Shown: positions 55,400-64,000 of the stretch, piece after piece | Numbering within the stretch: the first letter of the stretch is position 1 | How the letters are laid out: each line of letters begins with the position of its first letter | Assembly: GCA_958450325.1 (NCBI GenBank) | Contig: OY288257.1 | Span: 33,064,771 to 33,128,770 of the forward strand | Length of the DNA: 64,000 bases | Direction of reading: 5' to 3' | Source of the DNA: Agrostemma githago | Taxonomy: Eukaryota > Streptophyta > Magnoliopsida > Caryophyllales > Caryophyllaceae | The notes under the pieces: generated by a model | Seen by the model: only the letters and a program-made list of their open reading frames with translations | The model's database searches: none | Told to the model about the DNA's origin: nothing | Program-made: the position numbers and the translations under genes

Positions 55400-56786
55400 A
55401 CACAAACTAGTAGTTAGTGAAAGTAGGGGTCGAACCCACAAGGAGGTGATTATGTCTTTTAAGTGTGCGTAAATCGATATATAAAAGTAACCAAATGGGG
55501 GGATTTTAATGTTTTGAGTCTAAGTCTAATATACTAATGAAATAATTTAACAGAATAAAATAAACTAATATGAATAAACGATGTAACAAATATGAGAAAA
55601 ATACTTGGACCAAGCAATATTCACCACAAGTTTAACGAATTGATCATTGACTCTTCTATTTCACAATGTACATTAGAATACTTTGCTATGAAGTTTAATC
55701 GACTTCTAACTCCACTTATTAATAATTATAAGATATGAGAAGCATACTCAGATAACCCTTACAATATTGTCAATTTAAATCAAGCGTCTAAATCGTATCA
55801 ATATGTAGATTAAAACGATGGAATTTAGCAAAGATGAAGAATGATTACACAAGCGGTATCACTATGTTTCATACAAGTTTAATCCTTATAACTCAACAAC
55901 GATGAAAAGCATACAAATTGGTGAATTATATTTGCTACTCGGATATAGTTAAACAAACAAAAGATTCATTCAACTATTCTAGCAATGGTTTATCAATAAC
56001 AAAAACTAGGTGATCAAGCTAGAAGATGAATTAACAAACCAAGAAATAATGCAAATTAAACTTGATATTCTAATATAAAAGTAAATTAGAAATGAGTCTT
56101 ACAATTCACTAACTTGAAAGGCTTCGACTACTTGTTCCAAGAATATGAACTTAGCCCTCCATACAAATGAACTACTCACAAAATAAACTAGAAAATGTAT
56201 GTATTTTTGAGAATTACAAATGATACTTGATGTGTTGGATGATGAATGTGATGGTGAACTTCTCCTCTTTATATAGTCATCCATGGAGCATCTTCATCAA
56301 TGGCTCATAAAGCCTCATAAAATGCCTCATAAAAATGATCATAATGAAGAAGAAGAATAAAAGAGGTGAGTAAAGAAGAAGAACAAAAGACTAGAGAAAA
56401 AATCCTATGCGAAAAAGAATCCAAGAAGGAATCCTATGCATAAATTTCTGCCGCTGGCAGCGGATTTTTGGAAATCCGCTGGCAAGAAATTCCGCTGGCA
56501 GCGGATTTTAGAAATCCTCCACTTCTTTCTTCCACTTGGTCTGGGCTTCCACTTTAACTTTGGGCTTGATTTGTCTTCACTTCCGAAAGGTTGTTGACAC
56601 TTTAACCCTATAAACATTTCAATTACAACCCATACTACTTTTCACCCTTTAATCCACCTAATTACACATTTTATACCTTAGCCCATCAATTACGACATGC
56701 ACACAATAATCCGTCAAAACACACCTAAATCTATAAAATAGTCAACTAAATGACCCTTATTAATCCCTAATAAACTAGACTAATCA
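55400..56786 (-). repeat. LTR-E (Athila-like 3' LTR)
   Basis: On the minus strand the LTR begins TGATTAGTCTAG at 56786, right after polypurine-like GCGTGGGGATGTT. It contains GGGTTCGACCCCTAC near its far end. The left limit is approximate. TATA box CTATATAAA at 56268-56276 (minus). CCGCTGGCAGCGG dyads at 56451-56463 and 56492-56504, with a half copy between them. Confidence 0.65.
56447..56506. promoter_or_regulatory. CCGCTGGCAGCGG dyad cluster upstream of the LTR-E TATA box
   Basis: Two perfect 13 bp dyads (CCGCTG-G-CAGCGG) and one partial copy (ATCCGCTGGCAAG) lie within 60 bp, about 175 bp upstream of the minus-strand TATA box. Confidence 0.68.
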
Positions 56787-57705
56787 AACATCCCCACGCT
56801 TAGACCTTTACTCGTCCTCGAGTAAATTAGATCAAAATAATGATCCTCCACAAGGTCTATATAGCGAAGCGTAGGTAGCTTGATATAACCAACAACTACT
56901 CTCGACTCTCACACCCCCTCCTTATAACATCCCTCTCAAAAAATATATATGGTCAAAGGAATAAAATAACCTATTCACCAAGACCATACTACAATCAATG
57001 CCCGCTCACACACAAAAAATCACAACACCAACTACAGAAAAACGGTTGACAAATAAAAACATGTAGTTGACATCCACTTATCACTCCAACTCTAAGATGA
57101 TCCTAAACCCGAATCACCCTTCTAACCTCTTTATGACTCCCGAATCATGAAGAAATAGCAAAAACAGTAATCAAAATAATGATTTCTTTTTTTTTTCTAA
57201 TCCCTCATTTTGCCTAAACCGCCCGCCGTTGCGGGTTTTCGATTTAGCTTGTATTCCTCACTTCTACTCTCATGGCACGCTTCTTGTTTCTTCATTTTAC
57301 TCGGAGCGCCCTTTCGGGTTTTCACTCCGTCCTCGGCCATATACCCATTTTTGCCTAGGCGCTCGCCCTTGCGAGTTTTCACCTAGCCGGGTTTCTTTTT
57401 TTTTTTTCTTTTTTCAAATTTTTTTTTCGATTTTTTTTTTATAATGAAAATATGAAATAACATATATACAAGTATATTCCACTCCCCACACTTAATCTCC
57501 ACATTGTCCTCAATGTGAGGAAAATTAAAGAAAAAGACATAGAAAATGAGAAGAAGGAACATACCAAGCAATCAAGTGTCGGGAGAATCCCCGATGTCAT
57601 CTTCCTTAGAGGTGGTAGCTTGCCCCTTAATCTCGCCAAGGATCTCGGACGATGGTGGTCGAGCGTCCGGGAACCGTGCTAAGAGAGCACGAGACAAAGT
57701 TCTCA
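56787..57705 (-). other. Athila-like internal region with hairpin series
   Basis: Non-coding. Two polypurine-like spots (56788 and 57483) carry CCCCAC...TTACTCGTCCTCGAG or CCCCACACTTAATC. Between 57215 and 57385 are three units of TTTTGCCTA...CGCCC-TTGCG-GTTTTC with hairpins CCCGC-CGTT-GCGGG (57222-57235) and CTCGC-CCTT-GCGAG (57362-57375). T runs follow. Confidence 0.55.
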
Positions 57706-58454
57706 TCAAGTCTCTAGTCTCCAAAAAGTAGCGGCATGAGTTTCCTCCAACCGTGTACGCATGTCATGAATCATAGCATCGGTCGAGGCACACCAAGCAT
57801 CTATCTTTTTAAACCAAGCTTCTCGATCCACTTCTAACTCATTATTCGCCCCCTCCAAAGCATCCACACTCTTATTCTTCTCACGACTCCTCCCTTCCTT
57901 CACCCTTGCTCCTTCTCCTTTTTCACGAGCTTGACCATCCTCATCACTCTCATCTTCCTCACTCTCAACATCGTCATCACTTCCCTCTTCTTCCTCCTCA
58001 TCATCATCATCAATGTCACGATCCCGGGGAACAAAGAAATCTTCCGAAACTTCACCATAGGCCAAAGGATCATCCTCGGGTCACGGCAATTGTAGATAAG
58101 AATCATGATTCTTTCCCCAACGATAATAATAAGACCCTTTTACTTTCATGCGAGGTCGTAACATCTTAGCGTGAATCAAACAAGGAATATCAAAGAGGTA
58201 ATTATCAAGTAACGGATTCTCCTCCTCCGCCACCTCAATATTCAAGTAATTCATAATGAGAGTGACTAACCCACCACCATTTATAATTCCTCCATCCTTA
58301 GTACCCAAAGCTATGCTAGATGAAACAAAAAGACCAACCCAATCGGGAACACCTTCGCCATCCGGCATCATAGCCCTCAAGTAACCAAAATGAGAGTGGG
58401 GAAGCTTGTTAGGCTCCCCCTTACAAAGGAATGAGTTAACAATCAAACGATGAG
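57706..58454 (-). pseudogene. Athila-type ORF1 (gag-like) remnant, cut by LTR-D
   Basis: One minus-strand frame of about 250 codons, broken by a TGA at 58081-58083. It reads IVNSFLCKGEPNKLPHSHFG, PDWVGLFVSSSIALG, GGGLVTLIMNYLNIEV and KGSYYYRWG, then, after the stop, a highly acidic tract (DIDDDDEEEEEGSDDD...) and a charged helix ELEVDREAWFKKIDAW. The first part resembles the ORF1 C-terminal domain found in Athila-type retrotransposons. The N-terminal part is missing because LTR-D is inserted at 58455. It belongs with LTR-E, which lies downstream of it on the same strand. Confidence 0.6.
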
Positions 58455-60103
58455 TGATGGGAGGGATTTGTCGTGGAATCCCAACCGTCAATAAAATAAC
58501 CGGCTATTCCTACGGTAGATAGGGCAAGTCGGGTCGAATCCACAGGGACGGTAAAGTATAGCCTAGACTAAGGTCGCCTAAAAACTAGACTCGGTCAACG
58601 GACTAAACTATCCTAAAGAATGATGAGGAGGGAAGAGACTAAGGCTAAGACTATGACTAAGGAAAGCAAACAAGGAAAAAGGGCTAGGATTAGGTCGGGG
58701 TCAAAGGGGTAACGTAGTGGTCGAGGGAGAACTAGAGAGGAGGAGGTAGTAGGGTGATCTAGGTCGGTCCGGGCTCTCGCAACTTAGACCAACCTAGAGG
58801 TTCCACCTAGAACCCACCGAGGCGACACACAACACAAACGGGGTTCTAGCGCGCTATGGTCCTAGGTCCAATCCGGGATCTCGCAACTTAGACTTGACCT
58901 AGGGGTCGTCCTCACCGGGCTCTCGCAACTTAATGAGGGAACCGAACCCACAACAAACTAACACCCACAAAGAAAGGCAAGAAAAACAAGCATTCCAACC
59001 TACTTAGTCTTTCAAGCAATTCAACAAACATGTGATTTGCATAAACCAAGAAGAAACCCAAATCTTCCACCCATCATCTCTAACAAACCCTTAATCACCC
59101 AATTAACACCCTAATCACCCTACTAACCCTAGCAAGAACACTACTCTAACATAATCAAACTATAACTAACAAGAACAAGAAGATCCAACATAAAAACCAA
59201 AACAAACACAAACAAACTAATGAAAACTATGAACTACAAACATTAAGATGAACAAAGATCGAAACTTGGAAGGACAAAACAAGATTAAAAGGAAAAGGGA
59301 AGAAGGATTACCATACTAGAGGAAGAAGAAAGGAAGAAACTTGCATTAATGAGAAGAATCCAATACAAACACCCTAGGTTGTCAATCTTGGGTGATTCTT
59401 GAAGAATCCCTTAATACAAGTACTAAACTATGATTAACTAACTAATTACCGACTAATCTACACTAATCTACTCTAATCTAACCTAAAACTATCTAGGGTT
59501 TAAGGAGAGGTCCAGAAAAATAACATAAGATCGGGTCTTAATACAAGAGGGGGGTATATATAGGGTTTAAGAATGAAAGGAGAAGGAAGGAACAAAGCAC
59601 GGGCTGAGCTGGGACTTTCCCGATCGGGAAAGTGGGAAATCCCGATCGGGAAAGTGTATCCCGATCGGGAAAGTGGGAATCCCAATCGGGAACACCTCAC
59701 AGTGGCCGCTCCTTGCTTTCCTCTTTATTCCCGATCGGGATGAGGCCATACCCGATCGGGAATAGTCTTGTAGGCCTCCAATATGAACTTTTCGGTCCCT
59801 CCTTGGTTCTCATGGCCTTCTCATCGATTCTCGGGACTCGGGATCGGGTCTCGGAGGCTCGGGATTGGGTCCCAAGGTCTCGGGGTCGATTCCAAGGCAT
59901 CGAGTCATCGTTCCTTAGCTTCGTTGGCTCCAAAATGCATATGTATTGAGTCGGAATCACTCCAACTCTTCATGAACGGCCTCGGGAACCTGAAACGAGC
60001 TAAAGGAAACATAAGAAGCCCATAAACCGCTCCAAAGGAGCGGTTCCACAAGGAAAATGGGACCAAAACACTACAGAATAGGCACTACAAACGACAATTA
60101 TCA
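58455..60103 (-). repeat. LTR-D
   Basis: 1,649 bp, minus strand TGATAATTGTCG...CCCTCCCATCA. TATA box TATATATA at 59555-59562 (minus). Six CCCGATCGGG palindromes (one with a mismatch) at 59617-59760. Near its 5' end is a perfect hairpin, AACCGCTCC-AAA-GGAGCGGTT (60025-60045). Confidence 0.9.
59617..59760. promoter_or_regulatory. CCCGATCGGG palindrome cluster upstream of the LTR-D TATA box
   Basis: TTCCCGATCGGGAA (59617-59630), CCCGATCGGG at 59641-59650, 59660-59669, 59730-59739 and 59751-59760, and CCCAATCGGG at 59681-59690. The nearest is about 54 bp upstream of the TATA box on the minus strand. Confidence 0.78.
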
Positions 60104-61353
60104 ACTCCCCCACACTTAACCCTTACTCGCCCTCGAGTAAGCACATACTACTACTAAACTATCCGAGTGGGTATTAGCGCACCCTACGCCCCTTCAACTC
60201 ACGCGAGGGCACTTAGAGGACAAGTGCACTCCGCAAGGCAAGTTGGGTCTTGCGACAAAACTGTGGATGCAACCGGACACAAACACGTAAACAACCACAC
60301 AAACAACAAACAAACAAACAAACACAATATCGGTTGCACCCAAGAGAAAACAAATACCGCTTCCCTCTAAAAGCGGTGAATGAAACACCGGTTTAGGACT
60401 CGAGGCAAGTGACAACGTTCCCAAGCTAGACATACAAACCAAGGTGGACTAAACCCTAATAGTATGACGACAAAGCAACAAAAACGTTGGTAACTTACCT
60501 AGGTCCTCCTAACTTCCTAAAAACGTACTACGGGACGATCGGCGGAGATGGAAAGTGATGAACCACGGTGTTAGTCGACACTGTAGGTAAGTGAGACCCC
60601 GCCCCCTTTAGCGTGAGCCGAGAGGGTCTTCCCATGGCTAAAACCGCCTAACTAGTCCAAGTAAAAAGGTGGAAATATGCAAAATGAGGGAAAGACCGAC
60701 TAATGCCGCTATCATCCTTCCTCGGGACTCGGTCCTTTGGTAGGCTCTTCACGGCAAAAGTCAGAAAAAGGCTTATTTTGAGAGGTAGGAGTTATTTTTG
60801 TGAGACGATTTTCTTTTTGGCATTTTCTTTCCTTTTGACGTTTTGGATTTGTTTTGCCATGCCATTCTTTTTCTTCTTTTCTATTTTCTTTTTGGCTTTT
60901 GTGCCTTTTCTTTTTTTTTCTTCATTCTTTTCTTTCTTTCATTCTTTTTCTTTGCCCTTTTGGCAAGATTTGGCATTTTTTTGCACTTTCATTGAATAAC
61001 AAGAAAGGGAGAATCAACAATTTGCATTTTTATTGTGTGGATATGTGTAGGAGGTAGGGAAATGGGTGAGTCAGGGTTGCGCATTCCCCTTCAAACCCAC
61101 AAAAAGTGGAGAACTTGGACTAATCAAACAATCCTAGACACGGTCACCTAGGGGACGAGACTCGGTAACCAAGGCCTATTCACACCGTGGGTGGTCATAA
61201 TGGTCAAAGGTGCAAATCCCGCAGTAAATCCTTAGTAAGAAAGGTGGACTCAAGGTAAAGGACCAACGAACTCATTGATTTAGGGTCATTCTACTAGATT
61301 AAAGTCCAAGACTCGATTTATACTACTAGGAAGGGAAAATGGACACTCACACT

Positions 61354-61749
61354 CTAGCCTCTAAACCGGGTTTTCGAAAACCATTTACAGACAAGACTCA
61401 CAAACACAACACAAAATGAAGAGTCAACGAGAACGAAAGAAAAAGAAACAAAAGCAACAAAACCGACACAACATAAACAAACACATAACAAACAAACACC
61501 ACCCCGATATTCCATATGAGTCACCAAATCATCCACAATCTTTACAAAGCTCCACCCGAGCACACCACAACACAATTTCCTCCAAACTCCGCGAGAAATA
61601 AAGAAGAAAAAGGGATAAGATGTTACCGGATGTCTTGAAAGCTCTCCAAAGCTAACGGCGATTAGGCGACCTAAGAGGAAAGAGGAGGCAAACACAAACA
61701 CAATACAAAACAAATATACGACACAAAGACAAAAAAGGAAAACACTCAA
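61354..61749 (-). CDS. Hypothetical hydrophobic ORF, counterpart of 47483-47815
   Basis: 131 codons, strongly hydrophobic. The shared core is LLGRLIAVSFGELSRHPVTS followed by YPFFFFISRGVWRKL, aligned to the frame at 47483-47815. No start context, signal or domain supports a real gene beyond this conservation, which may be at nucleotide level only. Confidence 0.25.
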   Translation of the reverse strand: MSVFLFCLCVVYLFCIVFVFASSFLLGRLIAVSFGELSRHPVTSYPFFFFISRGVWRKLCCGVLGWSFVKIVDDLVTHMEYRGGVCLLCVCLCCVGFVAFVSFSFVLVDSSFCVVFVSLVCKWFSKTRFRG

Positions 61750-62637
61750 AAGAAAATCTTTTTGATTTTTATGAAATTTTTTCGAATTTTTAGGGTTTTT
61801 TAGGATTTTTTTCTAAAAACTACGAAAATAAAGCTAACTATACTAGAATATCACTCCCCCACACTTAAACCGAGCAATGTCCTCATATGCTCAATCGTAG
61901 TGTCGGAGAGACAAAAGAAAGAAAAAGAAACTACGAAAATAAAGCTAAAAATCAAAACTAAGGTGAAGAAAAGGGTAGAAGGTGCCCGGCCGGGGTGTAG
62001 TCAAGTCACCATGGGTCGAGACAAGAAAAAGATATGGATGGGGGAAGAAAATAAAAGAAAGAAATAAAAGGAAATGGGAGGGGAGGGCTAGGTGTAATCA
62101 AGTCACCTAGCCCGGATTCCGCCTAAATCCGACTAAATCCTCAAAAAAGAAAGTGAAAATCTTGTAAAATTTGGATTTATCGATTGACTCTCGACGTAAT
62201 CACGTCGTCGGGAGTCGGGAGCAACCACTACCGAGGCCTCGAAGGCCATCAAGATACCCTGACTCAAGGGGAAGGGGGGTAAACAAGAGAAAACAAGCAA
62301 TAAAAGACGAAAAAGTAAGGATAGTTACCCAAATCAATCGTAGTAACTTACGAACTCCATCGTCTTCAATGATTCAATAGATGCACTTGCTTGTCTTCTT
62401 CGTTGCCATCCCGCTTCAAACTTGATAAAACCGCATGGTAGAGGTGGTGGCAAGAGAGGGTGAGATTTGATGTGAGAGTCGGTGTAAAGTAGATAGGAAA
62501 TGAAGTGAAGGTATGAAAATGAAGTATGCGGGTGGTATGATATGAGCAAGGAAGGTAGGGAGGTTGGGTGGGGGTATACAATGGTTGGGTGGGCTTAAAT
62601 GTCGAAGAAGAGGTACCAAAAAGGAGAAAGGGGACCA

Positions 62638-62802
62638 TCCCGGTCGGGATTAGTGATCCCGATCGGGTTGATGAACCCTTCCCGATCGGGAAGAAGACTT
62701 CCCGATCGGGATGACACTCCAGTGGACTCGATTTTTGGCACCCTCATCCCGATCGGGACGGCCCCATCCCGGTCGTGACGACACACCCTTCCCGGTCGGG
62801 AA
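62638..62802. repeat. Internal TCCCGRTCGGGA palindrome cluster
   Basis: Seven sites: 62638-62651, 62657-62670, 62679-62692, 62699-62712, 62746-62759, 62766-62779 and 62789-62802. All have the core CGATCG or CGGTCG. They lie about 320 bp past the gag-position ORF stop on the minus strand. Confidence 0.85.
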
Positions 62803-63118
62803 GGGTCTTCATGACTCCCAAGACCCCAAAAACCGACTCCCTTAGACACGATCCAAAGTCTATCACTAACCACTCCTTTCTAGGAGTCATCTCCACTTCA
62901 CCTATCACAATAAACTCAAAATACACATCAAATTCACTCCCTCACATCGCTCCTCAAAATACCAAGACAATTACAAGAGCTTCACAAAAACAAACAAAAA
63001 TCAAGAGAAGAAAACACAAATACAAGCACAAGTACTCTTAAAGAAGAGGAGAAGGGAATATACAACATGACGGTTCTTTTAGGAACTCCGTCAAACCTAT
63101 GATGGTGGACTCCATTCT

Positions 63119-63997
63119 TCAACCATAGCCCTCAAGGGCATGGAGGAGCAAGTCGAACGCGCTACCGACATCGTAGTGAAGGCCCAAGAAGCGCTCGAGC
63201 TTAACCGACCTCCACGGCCTCCAAGGAGGAGGCAAGAAGTAGGAATCCCAAGACCCGACATCATCTTCATAGTAGTCTCTGGGGTCTCTCCATCCTACGA
63301 GCTCCACCGATCTCTTCTTCCCTAAGCATTGCCTCCAATCACAAGCAAGCTTCGTCTCCAAGAATCGAGGCACAAAAAGCGGTTTTGGCCTCACTTCCTC
63401 GATGCACACCCCCACACTTGCCTCAAGTTGTGGTTCCCCATCTTCATCACTCGGCCCCACATCATCATGGAGGAGAGGATCGAAACTTCTACCGGCGGTT
63501 TCAATCCCTTCCAAACCATCACTCGGTGAACTAGCAAGGGGCTCATGATGCATATCTTCGTTCTCGGACAAGGGTAACTCGAGGTTAACAATCTCACCCA
63601 ACAACTCCACAAACTCCACCAAACCATCCCACTCACTATCCTCATCCAATTCCTCACCAATGTTGCCTTCACCAAGAGTCATCTCCTCATTCGTCTCTTT
63701 TTGGGTAGACGATTGAGGTTCTTCAAAGCAAACTTCTCTTTCAAAGGGAACTACATCGGCGGCTTCGTGATTAGGTTGCTCCTCTCTCTCAAGTGGGCAC
63801 CCTCCATCTAAATACGATGCTCGGGATAAAGACATTACGGTTTGAACCGATAATGCATCTAAATGAGCATTCCTCGCCTCGTTTGCCCTTCGAAGTTGGA
63901 CCCATAATTCATTTTGTTGTTTTTGAATTTGGGTGACCATTTCTTGGTTGCTCTTTTGCAATTGAAGAAGCGATTGAAACTCCTCCATGTCGGGCAA
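63119..63997 (-). CDS. Gag-position protein of the LTR-D element, N-terminus beyond window
   Basis: At least 292 codons, minus strand, open to the right edge. It aligns with residues from about 130 of the protein at 49208-50590: LQLQKSNQEMVTQIQKQQNE, ALSVQTVMSLSRASYLDGGC, EEQPNHEAADVVPFEREVCF, EEPQSSTQKETNEE, and C-terminal GKKRSVELVGWRDPRD, DDVGSWDSYFLPPPWRPWR. The acidic middle part is much changed in sequence and length, while the coiled-coil and the C-terminal motif are kept. It has about 40 more residues after PPPWRPWR than the other copy. Function is unknown. Its position next to the LTR suggests Gag-like or accessory. Confidence 0.6.
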   Translation of the reverse strand: MPDMEEFQSLLQLQKSNQEMVTQIQKQQNELWVQLRRANEARNAHLDALSVQTVMSLSRASYLDGGCPLEREEQPNHEAADVVPFEREVCFEEPQSSTQKETNEEMTLGEGNIGEELDEDSEWDGLVEFVELLGEIVNLELPLSENEDMHHEPLASSPSDGLEGIETAGRSFDPLLHDDVGPSDEDGEPQLEASVGVCIEEVRPKPLFVPRFLETKLACDWRQCLGKKRSVELVGWRDPRDYYEDDVGSWDSYFLPPPWRPWRSVKLERFLGLHYDVGSAFDLLLHALEGYG

Positions 63998-64000
63998 TTG

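Larger units (their letters stand above)
60104..63118 (-). other. Internal region of the LTR-D element, downstream of the gag-position ORF
   Basis: Polypurine tract at 60104-60116. A T/C-rich tract (60830-60990) gives a spurious Phe-rich frame. A second polypurine-like tract lies at 61854-61868. Palindromes are at 62638-62802. No protease, reverse transcriptase or integrase motif was found. The order of blocks parallels 47174-49207. Confidence 0.6.
58455..64000 (-). mobile_element. Non-autonomous Athila-like element (LTR-D family), runs off the window
   Basis: 3' LTR 58455-60103, polypurine tract 60104-60116, a long internal region and a gag-position ORF at 63119-63997 that is open to the window edge. 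It is inserted in the ORF1 remnant of the LTR-E element. The 5' LTR and primer site must lie beyond 64000. Gene order and non-coding blocks match the A-B element (47174-50886). Confidence 0.82.

Noticed and set aside
60703..61057. Phe-rich open frames on the plus strand
   Set aside because: Low-complexity T/C tract within an Athila-like element transcribed from the other strand.

Overview
This is plant nuclear DNA, almost certainly from a repeat-rich flowering plant. The evidence is: plant L1-type LINEs with a DUF4283-like ORF1, Tat- and Athila-type Ty3/gypsy LTR retrotransposons primed by tRNA-Arg and tRNA-Asp, a CACTA transposon, a Stowaway-type MITE, a RepHel Helitron with GT-AG introns, and a U6 snRNA-LINE chimera. 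I could not assign the species. No clearly intact cellular gene is present. The coding matter is transposon genes, mostly broken, plus captured or stranded exons of cellular genes.

Layout. 1-1105: five phase-consistent exons of an RPA1-like single-strand-DNA-binding protein, with one in-frame stop, cut off by transposon sequence. 1106-9330: AT-rich non-coding DNA with GACGCTTTT-type repeats at both ends and a solo Tat-like LTR (6166-8691, TSD CATCC). 10440-15430: a ~240 bp tandem repeat split by a near full-length LINE (10975-15227, minus). 15671-29585: a Helitron whose RepHel gene is broken by a second LINE (17174-20559), by point lesions and by a nest of insertions (23471-27541). That nest is a solo LTR, containing a truncated LINE tail, containing a second solo LTR in the LINE's target-site duplication, containing a U6-LINE chimera. 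30950-32116: another Helitron 3' terminus (minus strand) and AT-rich repeats.

32117-55072: a Tat-like LTR retrotransposon with a broken gag and no visible pol. It is interrupted by a 4,290 bp CACTA element (37575-41864, TSD CAC). The CACTA carries ALG2-like and other exons that splice in phase into a chimeric ~95-codon reading frame, so it looks like a Pack-CACTA. The 3' LTR is split by a run of Athila-like LTRs (A, B, C; 45479-54157) with an unusual gag-position protein. 55073-64000: a LINE fragment, an Athila-like LTR and ORF1 remnant, and a second member of the A/B/C family (3' LTR 58455-60103, gag-position ORF 63119-63997) that runs off the window.

The most interesting pattern is regulatory. 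In several distinct LTR families a cluster of short perfect or near-perfect palindromes lies just upstream of the LTR TATA box. The half-sites differ between families (ACTCG|CGAGT, TCCCG|CGGGA, ATCTCG|CGAGAT, CCGCTG|CAGCGG) but the architecture is shared. In most of them the palindrome core is CGRYCG.
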